Shown here in pieces: positions 37,601 through 52,600 of a stretch of DNA of 64,000 bases (the first letter of the stretch is position 1; every line of letters starts with the position of its first letter). The stretch covers positions 5,881,728-5,945,727 of the forward strand of contig VZSR01000028.1 of assembly GCA_013398615.1 (NCBI GenBank). Reading direction: 5' to 3'. The notes under the pieces were generated by a model. The model was not told the DNA's origin, did no database searches, and saw only the letters and a program-made list of their open reading frames with translations. The position numbers were made by a program, and so were the translations under genes. This stretch comes from Brachypodius melanocephalos. Its lineage: Eukaryota; Chordata; Aves; Passeriformes; Pycnonotidae.

Positions 37601-40600
37601 GATTCCTGAATGAGATGCTGGAAGTATTACTGAAGTGTGCCAGGTTGAACAATAAATTTCCTGGACAGCTGAGCACTTTCCTTCTAAAAAGCTCAGTTCT
37701 CTAGTAGCCCAGCATTTATTATAACACTAAATTGACAGACTTTGCAACAGGGCTTTCAGACTTGACATTCAGCTCACTCAGTGACAGTGAGCAAGCTGGA
37801 GAGGGTCCCCTCTGGGCCACCCTCATGCCACGGCTGCTCTCCGTCATGCCCTGCAAGGCAAGAGACAGAAAAGTGCCTGCAGATCCTCCAGGATCAAAAA
37901 AAGTTTTATTCATTCCAGGGATTTCCTGTGAAACCTTCCAAAGCACAGTCATGTTGGCTTAGGAGGACAGTGCCTTGCATTCATGCGAAGAGGCTGAGGA
38001 AATGTCTCTATCATCACCAATAAAACAACAGCTGCCATGTTTCACCAGTGACCCAATAAAGGTTTGCAGTTAAGAAATCAGCAGTTCTTGGTCTTGTATT
38101 TGTTTTCATTTCTTTATATTGAAAGCTGTGCCAGTCTAGCTGCAGTAAGTCCATTTTAAATTCATTAAGATTGCATAAGATGATAATGAAGCCATATGGG
38201 CACTAATCAATTCTGTAATGATGCTGTTTGTAGGAACGGGGCTTCCAGTCACATAAAGTCAGACAGAAGAGTTTTTACCATAAAAAAGTACGACTATACT
38301 TTTTCCAAATGATCTATACTTCCCTCTAATTATCCAAGAGAACTGAACCAAACACTGACGGCTTTCAAGAGGACAAACAGAAGTGCTTGTCTACTGAAAA
38401 ACAGGGATTTGTCAACTCGGCAGCCTGCAGTTTAAGAAGACTTTCTTTCCATATTTTATCAAGGTTTCTGATACACTTCTGCTATTCTCTAGCAATAACA
38501 AAACACAGCTGAGAAGTTCAAGAGTAGTTGTAAAAACAAATAGATCTTTTTCATCACATGAGTCAGTATTATTTACTAACCACCTAGAAGACATGAAAGA
38601 GTCGTGTAACAGAACTGCTGTTCAGTTCGTGGCACAGAACACCCAGTCCTGAAACTGCTGTAGGATGAACTGTATCAATAATGATACCAAATTACGAGTC
38701 TCAGGAGTTACAATTGAAATAACCCCCTAGAGGCAGCATTCTTGAGTCTCAGGCAAATGTTCCAAATAAGGCAAAAACACAAAAAGCCTTAGGAATGACT
38801 GAATTCCACAGAACTGCACATGTATATTACTGAACATTTTTTACACATTAACCATATGTTTTGAGAGCACTTTAATGTTGGGAAGCACAGAATTTTAGCT
38901 GAATGAAAAAGACTCTTCCCAGCTGAGCCACAGAACCCTGCTCTCCCAGAGTGAAAGGATTCTGGTGAGCTTTTTAATTTTTTTTAAAAACAAGCCCAGT
39001 GTAAGCACTTAATAGTAGCCTATAGAACATAAATTTTCTTTATTCCTGCTATTGGTACTTAAGTATCAACATAAAATTGAATTCTTTTAACAGCTCTCCG
39101 TACATATTGATGAAAAATAAATATCCTATGAAGGTTTTATGTATTAAACAATGAAGAGAATCCCCCCATAGTAAGGATGGTATCTTACTGCATATCTCCT
39201 GTACCAGGAAGCGATCACAATCTGGCATTTCTTCATTAACAAGAAGCGAGTGCGGCACTTCCAGCCCCTGTAAATCTTTCCAATTAGGGTAGCCAAGTCC
39301 TCCAAACGCTGTTTTCTCAGGTCTTCTAGTTTGAAGAGCTAGGTGTGGGGGTTTTTAGGGTTTTGTTTGACATTGGAAAAAAAAAAACAGCAGGGGAGAA
39401 GAGACAAGGAAAAAAACCCGTAAGCACAGCTCTTGTAAGAGAAATCTCTTCTTTACTGAAGTCCCCCCTCAGTCACACATTGTTTTATTCATCTCCAGAG
39501 CTACAGGCAGGTACACCAACAAGATTTGTGGCAGATACAATGTCACAAGTCAGTGCTCGAAAATTATGTTAAATTAAGGCTGACAGCTATTGTAGACTCT
39601 TGATTCACATTGATTTTAACAGGTCTAACATTAAAAAATGCTCTTTTCTATGCTACACTCACAGCAATATATCAAAGGACTGCATGCAGAAAAATCTGTA
39701 GGAAGCAGGTAGTGAATGATGCTGTCCTCATGAGAGAGGGCTTGATTTTGCAGAAGGCATTTTTCACTTACTGTTCTTGGGTTGCGGATGAATATCTTTG
39801 ATCTACCGAACGAAAATTCCTCCTCAGGGATTCCCAATTCATTAAACAGCACCTCTACTCCAGCCCTAAGAAGGAGTAAATGAGCTTAACAAACACAACC
39901 CCCAGCTCTAAAACTTCTTAGTTTACATATTCACAAGCTTAATTTATGGAAAGTATGTGAAAGCATATTTTAAACTTTTAAATAGTGCTTGACATAAGAA
40001 GATTGAAAACCTAACTCATTTACTCACTGGTTTATTCAGCTAAAGGCAAGAATAATCACTGTAAAGACTCAGAATAATTTGATAAAAAGGAGCAAATTTT
40101 ATTTTACAGCATCAGCAATGTCCTATTTTTTCCCCTTACATCTATAATTATTTTACTTAAAAACGGAAGAAAGGAAAAAAGAAGGGCTCACACTAATGTC
40201 AAAATGTGAAACAAAGACTGACAAGTTTGACAAATGCCAGTGTTCCATCCTCATCAAATGCATTTTATGAACATCAACATAAAAAAAGGAAAGTGGAACT
40301 GTGCAGATCTTTGTGATGATTATTCCAATGCTATTGTTATTAGCACTGCACTGCCACCATTATCTTGATAACCTAAAGACTTAAAATGTACCTAAAAGAT
40401 GTTAATCAATTATGAAGGATATTTAAATCATGTTTTTGGTGGCCACATGTAAAAAGAAATAATAGAAGCTTATTTGCCCATCCCAGACATTATTTGCAAA
40501 AATACCTGTGAATACTATGCAATTTAAAAGTATATATTTGATATAATTGATTTGCAAGAGGCATTATCTCATAATCGTGCCCTGATCATTATGTAAAGTT

Positions 40601-43600
40601 ATTCCTGAAAGGGCAGAGGAAGATTGCATGGCTGTCTTCAACAAAGTGAGTGTTCTTACACTTTGAAAGTTGGTTTTTAAAGGTGAGTGCCCTCCTGACC
40701 ATTCCAGACCTCGCAGGTATTTTGAATTCACTGTAGTAACTCTCTCTTGCATCCTTTCCTTCACACCCAAATCAGTAAGGCCTGCATTGTATTCCTTTTG
40801 CAACTCACGCACAACAATTACAAACTCAGGGACACGTGGAAGGTGGGGATTTCACTCAGGACAGGAACATTGCTGTTGCCCTACCTGGCTGGCCCTCTCC
40901 AGTGGGGCCAGGTCTGCTTGCAGAGCATTTTGTACCTCTCCAGGCAGGGCTCGTAGGGCTGCCGGAAGGCGTAGCCTGCCCTCCGCACCCGCACGTTCTC
41001 CAGGAGCCCCAGGTAGCGGATCTGGTGGCACACCAGGGCTTCGTTGAAAATGTGGGCAGCCTTTTTGTCATTGGGCTTGATGCACCTGCCAAGGGAAACC
41101 AAAAGGGACATCTCTTCACACTGAATGCTCCAACAACTATCATGGTGAGTTTAAACCATGCGTTTCAATAGTTTATCCCTGGACATCAAGATTTATGTTT
41201 GTTTTTTATCAAATTCACCGAATCTTTGGCACCAGGGAATATACCTGATGTAGTTTGGATTTTTTGTCTGGAGATTTTTCATCAGGGTAGCAACCGAAGC
41301 CTTGAACTGTGAACCTGCTGTTGGTGGTCTCTTCAGATTGATCTTAGCAGGGTTTCCTTCTGGGAACAATGCTTTGATAAGGGAGTGGTTGGCCTTCCAC
41401 ATGGCCTGGGAGAGATCTCGGTACAGAAGATCATTATTTTTGTCAACAAATCCTTCCACCTGGTACATAACCTGAACAACAGAGAAAAGCCTTATCAGCA
41501 CAGGTTTTGAACTACAACATAGACCAGTTCAAAAGTGACCCAAGAACTGATTTCTCCTTCTTACAAACTGTCCAAAAGAAATGAAAGATATTTCAGCTTT
41601 CATTTGAAATCTGACATTTGGATGACTTTTTGTTGGATAAAATGTCTGTGGACATGCTACCTAAGAAAGATGCATGTTCTCATACTGCCAACACTTCCCT
41701 GTGTCAATCAATTCTGGTTTCTGAAGTGGAAGAAACTCTTTTTCCATGATAACTCTGACACACCACCACCTGCCAAGACTCCAAAACAATCTTTTTTTTT
41801 TTTTTTTTTTTTTCCTGACTAAGTTTTTCTCCTTCTCTTTTGAACCAAAACAACAAAAATACCCTTTCCTTTCAAAGTACTGCAGTGCTTACATTATTTG
41901 CCTAACTAAAAGGAGATATGGAATATCACCTCTTGCTATCAGCAAGCTGTGCAGCCCCCAGGGGACTGTTATTTTAAAGGACTTTTACCAGGAAAGCAGT
42001 CCAATAACAACAAGCACAAGTACAAAGCCCTGACCTGCAGCTGGGTACCCAGGAGGCAGCCAGAGGAACTTCATGCAGATCTCAGATTGCTACTGGCTTC
42101 TTTGATTTTTGAGAGAAATCAGGAATTTCAAATGGGAAACGTATTTGATTAATTGTGACAAGTCATCTGGCTGGTAACACGGATTCTTCTTCAGCTCCAT
42201 GATTTCTCAGCTCTGCATAGGTATGTACTATGTACACAGAATACTGAATGAAAATAGTGCTGACACATATTTTACACAACAGCCAGTTACTGGAACTCAG
42301 GCAGCATTTTACTTTGGAGAACATGTTTCTGCTTCTGACAGGTGCAGTAAATGCCACTACAAAAAAAAAAAAACCAACCCAAACCCAAATCAGAACAACT
42401 GTTCACATGAAATTACTTATATTTCTTAAAAGGAGGGTCAAACTTTTGTTGGCTAGTGACAAGATCAAAATGTTCTCAGCTGAGGATGGAAAAACAACAT
42501 TCCTCCCAAAATAGGAGGAATTCACTCTGCTGGGTAGAGTAAATGCCTGTAACAATCAAAGACCCTCACCGCCTGCTAAGACACAATCTGTGCACAGATT
42601 CTCAGAGCACTGGGGTATTTTCAATTCCCCAATTCAATTCTTAGATTTTTGACAACCAAAGAAATACCTAGGTATTAACTCCTGACAGATTATATGCAGT
42701 TACAAGCTCTTCTTGGCAACTAATGTTAATGAATGGCTGCCTGAAAGTCTGATATTTCCAGGACTATTTCGAATGAGAAAATTATTGAGCTATTCAAAAT
42801 TGTAAGATTGAGAAAATTTCAAAAAGCATTAAGCAGTCCTAGGGAAATGAAACACTTTCCAAATATTCTTTACTGTGTGACATTATCATTTCAGCAGATT
42901 CAGATAAGAGGTATATTTTCAACCCTACATTTACTTTCAATTTTTAAAAAATAAATTGTCTTCAGTCTACAAATTAAATTATTTTGATTTTCATTAATAA
43001 AAAGTCATCATGGATTATACACTGAAAGCTGTCAGGCTTGTATTTATTCATACTGGTTATGTTGTAAAATGCAAATACATTTGCAAGTTCTTTGTATAGC
43101 TTTCTCTTCCATCTGTTTAAACACAGAGAATCAAACTCAGTTCCTTCAAATGTACAAAAATTGCATTTCCTCAAGAATGTGACTAGGAACTGCAGCTAGT
43201 TCAGTGACAAAGAGCATGTTTTCGAAAATACGTTGCCAACAAACGTGTGTGAATTTTTGTCACTGTGAGCAATGATTTATTTGCAGAGACCTAATGAAGC
43301 ACCAAAGCACGTGGGGCACCTTTCCCCTTTGATGAAAGGAGAACTGCTTTGATTTCAGCCAGAGCAGCAGGACTTTGTACAATGGCATGAAGAGGACAAG
43401 GGGTAGGGGCTCCAGACTGACAGAGGGCAGGTTTAGGTTAGACAGCAGGAAGAAATTCTGCCCTGTGAGGGTGGTGAGGCCGTGGCACAGGCTGCTCACA
43501 GAAACTGTGGCTGCCCCATCCCTGGAAGTGTTTAACACTAAGCTGGATGGGGCTCTAGTGAAAGGTGTCCCTGCCCATGGCAGGGGTGTGGAACCAGGGG

Positions 43601-46600
43601 ATATTTAAGGTCCCTTTCAACCAAAAACCATTCCAAGATCTCTTAAAGCCTTCCAGCCCAAACCACAGGTTTTAGGCTTAAGACAGAAAAGATCAAGACA
43701 GGTCTGGGATTTTTAATGAGTTCTAGCAGCCCCCTACACCACGTTCTCCTCCAGCAGGTACCTTGCCAGCATAATGCTGGATCCTGAAGCAGCTGTGAGG
43801 CAGGGAGGTGTCGTTGAGGAACCGGGAGCACTTGCTGAGCCTGCTCTCAAAATGCTGGTGGGTGGCACAGACCTGGTTCAGTTTGTCTAAAAAGGTGTCA
43901 TCAGTAACCGTCCCTGGTCTCAGGCATTCTTCATCCAGCATGGCCAGGATTCCAGTTTGGTTCTGGGGTTTCAAAACAAGAGCTTTAGTACTTGTTTCCA
44001 TCACAGCACAAAAGGGAGACCATTCACCTGTTTGATTTCTGCTACCCAGAAAAACATTCTTTGAGCCATCTCAGAGTTTGGCTCTTTTTACCTCATGTCC
44101 ATTTTTAACTGAATTTTAGTACTTGCATTTACGAAAGGCTTTTTATAAGATCTGAATCCCGAAATTCATGTTGAAACTTTGTGTCATTTACACAGAATGT
44201 AGCAACTCCAACTCAACTGAAAGTATCCAGTTTATGGTAAAAGCACCACGCATTTTCTGTTAATGGTTAAAAGTTGTTCTTTTCTGATTGTTAAGGAATT
44301 TTATCTTTCTTGCATTGGAAGTCTCCTCAGTATATACAAGTACTTTGAGTACCTCAAACATTCAGTAACATGTAATTGAGTTTTCTCGTTTCCATATGAA
44401 AAGAAATGTTAATTACAATGCTGCATGTGATATCTGCTATTGAAAACAGCCCTAAGTGTAAACATTTAAGAGCTGTTTGATTTGGGGTTATTTTGTGTAG
44501 GTACTGCTGAATATTTCTACAAAAGTAACATAGCTTATTGAAAAAACCCTTTTTAGTAAAATAGACTTCTACTACACAAAGTAAGGGGAACAATACAATG
44601 AATGGCATGTTTCACAAAATTTAGTGCATGAGGATGCATACAGATGTTACAGCTAAATTAAATCCACGCATTAAAAACTATCCAGAGAGATAACTTACAT
44701 TTTCTATTAGGTCACAAATGATAGCATTGTTGAAATATTCGATATGAGTCCATTCAATGCCCTATAAGAAAATATAAATAAATGTATGAACAGAAAAACA
44801 ATGGAGGGAGCTTTTCCTCTAGGCAATTAAAATGATATTCCAGTCAACCACGGTACTACTTTCAAATTTAATTCTTCAAGCTTACCAACAACTCATTTAT
44901 TAAGGAAAAAAAATGGAATCATGTACTATTAACATTATCTGGGCAAAATGAGTGTCCTTGAGCAGCTGCCAAAGCTTCTCTCCATTCCTTTCCCCCACCC
45001 ATGTCAGCTTCCCATGCACTCCCTGGCGCCAGGCCAGGCTCCTCCCTTGCTGCCCACGCTCCCACTGGCCAGAAGAAAATCAGCCCATGTCACTGCAAGC
45101 TCCTGAGATCAAAATTTCTAGAGTTCTTCGTTGTTGGGATTTTTTAATTTTTTTTTTTAATGGGAGGAACAAAGAGGGCTAAATTTAGATGAGACCATTT
45201 GAAAAATCCAGAGTGTGACTGTTGTTCAGATGTTCTCAATGTCTCAATTTTTTTTTTCAAACATCAGCAACAAAATTTCCAGGATGAGATGCCAATGCAT
45301 CACGAGGTAGCACTGGTAGGGAAAAGGACTGAAAGAAGGAAAATATTAATTTCATTCTTAATTTGCACTCTGTGGTACATCTTACAGTTTACTTTTCTCA
45401 GAGCATTTGAAATATCATTCGAGAACCAAATTGCAGTAATGATGGTTCACCACTGAATGCAAAATTAAAAAGAGATGCCAAAATTTCATGTTATCCTCAG
45501 GATCATAAGGCAGGAACTTTATGTAATTCAAAAAAATGTTTATACAGCACAATGGTATCATCCAGTTTGAGTACAGACAGTGTGTGCCAGTTTTTACAGC
45601 TGGCAGCTGGTATTTTGTCTGAGCTCTGTGTATCATGTGGAGCACTGCTAAAACCTATTAAAACTTTAGCTTGATGTTCACTCACAGAATAACATCAAAC
45701 ACCAGAGGCTGGGCTCCACAGGACATCTTAAATTTATCCATAAAGCCCACATGTATCTGAAAGAACACTAGAACCAAAACTCTATTTGCAGTTTCTTTCA
45801 TGTTGAGTGCTATTATTTTAGCCACCCAATTCCCTTTGAGGAAGGACTGGCTGTGGCTGTTCTTGGGGTGCATCCCAGACATTGCTGTAAAGTCCAAAAC
45901 ACAGGCTGCAGGGTAATGGCACTAATAGCAGAAAGTGATATTAGTGTTCTAATAAATCCATTAGCCCTTGCTCAGAACTGCCAGTCATTGCTGCCAATGA
46001 ATGAATCAGGTCTGGTTTTTACCTTGAGAACTCATAATGTGAAACAAATGCCAAACCTTTTTTTGCTTAATCTAACTACTCCCACAACCCCACACAAACA
46101 TGCTCCTGTGGTCAAAAAGTGCCTCTGTTGCCTGTAAAATGGTTCCATCCTGCATGCCTGTGTATCTTTACAGGGACAATGGGAGGAGGATAAGGAAAGA
46201 TCCATTCAAGCATTACCTCTCGAATGTATTCCTCCTGCTCTTCTTTGAGGGTAAGTTCAATGAAGATCTGCTGCAACTTCTCGTTACAGTAGTTGATAAT
46301 GAATTGCTCAAAGCTGTTGTCCTGTCAGATGAAACATGTTTGAGTTTGCTTTGTGTAAACAGCCTGGAACCCAGCTGGAGTGAGTTACTGCAGCAGCTGC
46401 AGGTCAACAAGCTGCTGTATTAACTACTCCTTCCAGTTTTGTGATGTGATGGTTGGGGTAATGTTTGATTGAGAGCATGATTAGTTTAGAAATTTTAGAC
46501 CAAATCCTTTGTCCATTGGGAGGGACAAAAACCTCTGTAGGTTTTATTCATGATGCCTCCACACTGATGCCTTCTAACAAGTCATAAGGACACCTGTGGT

Positions 46601-49600
46601 GTCAGGGAATAAACAACAAAAGTTTTGCCTGCACTGATCTGTCCCCATATGTAAAATGTAGTTTCCTGTAGGGTCTGATAAATAAAATCGTGACAGTAGC
46701 ATTAGCTCTTTTCCACTCAGCAGCTAATAAAGCATCCTATTTCCCTACAGAGCAAGGCTCAAGCTGCATTTCCAGTTGCAACTGAGCCTGGGTTAAGAGA
46801 TTATTGGCTCCAGAGGTCAACCCAACTCCTCCCTGCCAACAAACTGCCCCTTGAAATGATGGGAAACAAAAGAGTTTCATTGACTAAAATTCCTCTAGCA
46901 GGCTAATTCATCTAAAACTGGGTTAGGGAGCAAGCAGATGTGTGACCCTTTGCAGAAGGGACCAGGGAGTGGAGCAGACCCCAGCAGGAGGGGTGGGCAC
47001 AGGAAGGAGGCTCAGTGACTGCCCCATCACAGGCTGTGATGTGACACTCTGCCTTTTTAAACTACCAAACAATCTGCTATACAATACCTGTGAAGCTTAA
47101 ATTATGCTGACAGAATTTTTATCACTGGATAAAAATCATTGGAATGTTTGAATTAAGGATCTGGTTGCTAAATGAAATTAAGAACACACAAGCAGATTAG
47201 AAAATACTGAGGTAGCACAGATTACTTTTATCATTTTAGTTTTAAATGAAGCAAAATCATAGCTGATCACCAAAATTCCTCAGCCACAAATGCTGCCCCT
47301 CTCACCAACTGCAATTATCACTCAGAGATTGCAAAACTTGCACAGCTCTAGATGAGAGAGTTAAAATCTGGCATGCAGCAAAATCAGCACTGCAAACAAG
47401 TCATACTTACTGCATTCTGTTGAAAAAGAAATTACATAAACCGCAGTCAGTATTTATTCTACTTCCATAACAATACAGAATACATCCATTAGCATTTATT
47501 TAGCATACCAAGTAGATCAATCTTTGTATCACTGAAAATGCAAAGCACTACATGAATTTTATGTATCATCTTTGTAGGTGAGTCTATCTTTAGGTACTGT
47601 CTAAATATTATCAAATAAACCAAGAGGTTGAGACACATCAGAGCCTAACATAGAACAGCATTCTTGCATTGCCCTGTCTCTAAACTACCAGGTAATTTTT
47701 GTCTCTAAAAGCCACATTTATAACCTTGGGCATACAAATCTCTGCAACAGAAGAGGAGAATGTGGAAGGGAATAGAGAATACTGGAGGAAGAATGAGCAT
47801 AAGTTTACTTGACACATTCAGATAAGGCCATCACTTCAGATATATTGAGTGTGATGCAAAAGGACCCCACCTGTCACATCACCCAGACAAAGAGAAAGGG
47901 TAAAACACACTCTGCATGCCACTGCCAGGCACATGCCACCCAACTCAGAGAGACTGCTTCTCCAAAAGACCAGGTTATTCTTATTAAAAGGCCTTCAGGA
48001 CTGTTCACTCACAAATTACACAGGCTTGGTCATCAAAAGAGGATGGAAACTGAACAGAAAATCCAGCTAGACCATCTAACTGAAAGGTCATTAACAGTAC
48101 ATTGAAGTAATTGCTAGATGTTTTCCTGATTTGCTGTATATCTGGGATATTTATGGCTTGCCAAAAAAAAAAAAAAAAGGCCAACCAAAATCCACAGAGT
48201 TCTCCACAAATTGCTCACTTTGAGCTATGAAATTCTGTTTGACATTGCCAAGCCACTGAAAATTGCTATTCCAGGAAAAAAGTTATTGAAGAGCAGCAGC
48301 AATGTTGTTCTTTATGAATAACACAAAGCAAAAGGCCAAGACAGTTAATTATGGCAAAGAAAATGAGAAAAAAAAAGGTTTGAAATTAGTGAAAATCTCA
48401 AAACACTTAACTCTGAGCAGACCAGAAGGCATTTGGTAAATTAAATACACTTCAGAAAAGGTTTTAGAAACCCCATATTAAAGAAAAACAAAAAACAATT
48501 AGAGTGTTTATCCCTAAGCAATGCCATGGAAGGTAACAGAGTTGTGCATTTATTCTCCCTTAATGAATATCTTTGATTTTTAATTATATGAGGGCATATA
48601 CAAACATTCACAAATGAGTTGTCCCACCCAATATTTTAATGGAGGTCTTATAGAAATGAATACAACAGAATTAGAAGGGATCTAAAGGACTTCTGACTTT
48701 TTTTTTTATTTAAGGCAATAGAGAATAACCCATATCAGTGACAGCACACCACTAAACTCACTCAGGAGACAGGGGCTGGAGGGACCCAGCCATCAGAGAC
48801 TGCTTGCTCCTTATGCATTCCACTTGTACTAAGTGACAGAAAGGGGTTTGACCAACACAGAAACAGAGCAGTCACACCCAAAATTTGAGGAAGAGCTATC
48901 AAATATTCTTAGGAAATTTTAAAGGAGGGAAAAAAAAAATAAGACCATATATTCTCAAGGTGTCAGCTTCTCTTCCAGGCTGTAATTCTGCTACTTTTCA
49001 AGTTGAGGGCATCACTTTAATCCCTGCATTTTAATAGCAGTTTTCTAACTGTGCCTTTGAAAGCACTGTGGAATACAAAATAAAACCTTCAGGGAATATA
49101 AAGCCACACAGTCTCTCAAATTAAATAAAGATGCTGGGAAAACAGAATGTCACCTGAGATAGGCTTAAAGTCATGTTGAATTTATAGGTACAGCTCAACC
49201 AACCCCCCTCAGCTTACTCTCTGAATCTTTTATCAGATGCAATACTAAATTTAGAGGAGTAGAAAAATTCACTGACAAAAATCAAAGCCTACTTCACCAC
49301 AGTTCTCATTTCTCAAATAATGGTGTCTTGCTCATACAGCTTCATTCTTTATCAACCTTCATGGTTGCTGTGTCATGAATAGCAAGTTTTGAACTCTAAA
49401 AAAATTCTTCTCCATGCAAAAATAAAGTGATCATATAAACTAGCTATAAAGTTCTATCTGTGAGCCACAGCTATTACATACAGGTGCTTGAAAGTCCTAC
49501 AGAAAATATTCTTTTGTCCTTAATATTTTACCTAACTTCTTCTTCGAAAGATTCCACTTATGTACCGTGGAATCATCTGAAAAAAATGTTTGGTTTGTTG

Positions 49601-52600
49601 CTGACTTTATACATTTTTATACCAGTGAAATATCAATGTGAAAGAGATTAAAATGTTTCTGTTAAAAAAAAAGAGGCAGCTAAAAATCTCTTACTGGTCC
49701 CAGGCAGAAATATCTCCATTAGATTTATGAACAGAAAATATCTAAAACAGGGCATTTTTCTATCAACATTAGATACTTTCTAACCATCTCTCCCCATACA
49801 GAATTCAAATTCACTTTTGAGTAGCCAGTTTCTAATAATTTCCAAAGATGATGAGGCAACTAAGATACCTGCCTGAAACTGAAAACTGGGTGCCTTTCCA
49901 TTAGGCAGGAATAAATTCTTAACTTCCACCTATCTAATAAAGTCTAAGGGTTCCATTTTATGTGTTCTCTCCATTGTTTTCCCCAAATGAAGCAGATGAT
50001 GTTGATCCAAACCTCAAATATATCACACCTCAGGGTCACACCTTCATAGGTGTTCCTCAATGTCTCTTCTTCCTTCTTAATCTTTCATCACCCCATTCCT
50101 GTTCAGAGGCAATTCAAAAATGTACACATGGCTCAGTCTGCAACCACACTGACAAAAAGGTGCCCAGCAACATTTTTTCAAACACATTATGTGAGCACAT
50201 ACAGCTAAAATAAAGCATGAGATGCATTTAAAGGAGAAGCATCTTTTAAAAGAAAACCCTAAACGTTTCAAGTCATGAGACTGTTGAAATCAACAGGACT
50301 GATGTCATTAAAATGAACTTTTGCATCAATGTGAGAAGGGAAAAAGACATGCAGAGACTGATATTTCTGCTATATCACAAATAGCCCCAGAAATAAGGTT
50401 TTTTTTAAAAAATATCAACACAGCTCCAGGCATCAGAAGTCTGTGACTGCCTCCTAACATAACCAGGTGACCCCAAGTAGTCGCATCAGACCCCTAGAGA
50501 AAAAGCCAGATGGCAAAAGTAATGATGATAAAAGACCAACATGCTCACTTCACTGAGATGAATGGTGGAATGAAGAGTGAAATCAACCAGCAAATTCAAT
50601 TTACATGCTACTGTGATGTCTGGGGATAGGGGATTTTATGTATGACCACACAAGCATACGAGTTTATGAGACGAAACTAAGGAATATAAATGCTAGGAAG
50701 TTAAAATCAGCAAAATGGGAAAATTGCATTTAAAGAAAATGAAAAAAGATACTATTTTAATCTCAGAAAGCAATGACCCAGTTATAACGTGACTCAGGTA
50801 TAATAATTTTTCAAAAATTTTTGCAAATTTAATTAAGGCATGTTATCAATATTTATCCCTTTCTTTTCTGTTTACGTATACAAACATTTGAGCAATCAAG
50901 CTTATTTCCTGTAAACTAGACTGCTCTCGACTCTTGTGTAAATATCTCTATAGGCAAAGGACCAGAGAGGCACATCTTTTAATGATAAATATTCCACTGT
51001 AAGCTTTTTTTCATGGAAGCAAGAAAGATCTGTGCTGAAGCTTCAGGAATTATCCATTTTCCATATTTGTGCAGCTCAATCAACTCAGCCCTTTCTATGT
51101 GCCAGGCAGAGAACCAAGCGCTCTGAAATCCATCTTGCTCCCAGCTGTGCTGCCCAGGCACACAGGTCTGAACCAAATTTGGACTTAAAATGAGGAGAAA
51201 CTACAGAAAATCCAGTGCAGGTGTGATTCCTGGGAAAACCCAGGTACCATCACTTCAACAAACTCAACCTGATAAATTACAGTCCTGCAACAACTGGAAT
51301 TACAAACAGGCAAGGACCTACTGTGTAATCACAACCATCCCTCTACTAAGACAGAAATAGCTGCTGTAGGGCAAAACATTATTCTCACAACCTGAAGCAG
51401 AACATTTGTGTATTTTTGCTCCAGCATTTCAAGCATTTCCTCTGTTGCAAACAGCCAGCCAATGGGATTTACTTCATAAAATGGCACGTTGCAAAATAAG
51501 CCTCTCTAAATACTAACATTATAATACAATTAATTAAATGGTGGTTAACTTTCTGGGATGCACCTCTGCTTTGAGCATCCCATCCCTTAAGGAAATTATT
51601 GCTTTAATGGTATTTTAAAATCTCCTTGGCACCTAGGAGTCCAACCAAGGGTCCCTTTCTGTAAAGCTCCTCTCTCACATAACATTTGTCAGCAGAGGTA
51701 GTTGATCAATTATAGATTAAAAATCCAGCTCTCCTCTTTCCCATTAGACTGGGGTTTGCCAGAAGAAGCAGAGGGCTGGGTACACATGTTTTGGCACTGG
51801 TGCTTGCCAGTATATGATAAAATTCTGGGCATCAGCCAAGGGTTGAACAGTTTCAAAAAGGAAATCTGTTGCAAGGTAGACAGCCTAGAAAAAGCAGCTG
51901 GAAATTATGGTCTGGAGATTAAGGCAACTAACAAAACAGATATCCATGGATGAGCCAAAGCCAAAATCAAGACATGAGGAAAGGGTTCATAGATTCTTTA
52001 AGAAGAAGAAATAAAAGGAAGATAAAATCCTGCTAAGTCAATTTCCTCCTTAGATTTTCTTTTTTTGTCTAATATGTCATCCCGCTAATGCTAATCCTCA
52101 AAATCTCTCAGAGCTCAGTGTGCTCTGAACACTGTAATGTCCTTCATGTAATCAACACAACAGAAAAAGGCAAAGCAACCAGTCAGCAACTGGACCAAGG
52201 TGTTGCACAGGTTTATGGTGAAGGTGGAAATATCTCCCCTATTTTTTCATGCCTTAAACACCTCAGACATTTTCAATGATTACTGCTCCTTATTCGGTTA
52301 CCTTCCTCTAAAAACAGACAATTAACACAACTGTGAACTTGTTAGTATGAAGAAAATGTGTTTTCATATTTCTAACACATTCCCTCAATAGAGATACTGT
52401 CATTTGATCGTTGTCCAGATGACAGCTTACAGAGTACATGCAGCACGACCAAGCTTCTTTCTGTCACCTCAAGGGACTTCTATGCACAAGAAACTAGCTA
52501 ATTGCCTTAAATAAAAAGAAGTGCTATCAAAATGCATCACAGACTGTGAGAAACGGACCTGGTTTTACTGCTGGGTAGCTTGTTTGGCTGGTTTACTGGT

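Noticed and set aside
43375..43608. Plus-strand open frame in the w9-w10 intron
   Set aside because: It lies within the CR1 3' end, which is non-coding in the element.
47809..48105. 98-codon plus-strand open frame in the largest MYO1B intron
   Set aside because: No recognisable domain, no regulatory context, and length within chance for 9.8 kb of intron.
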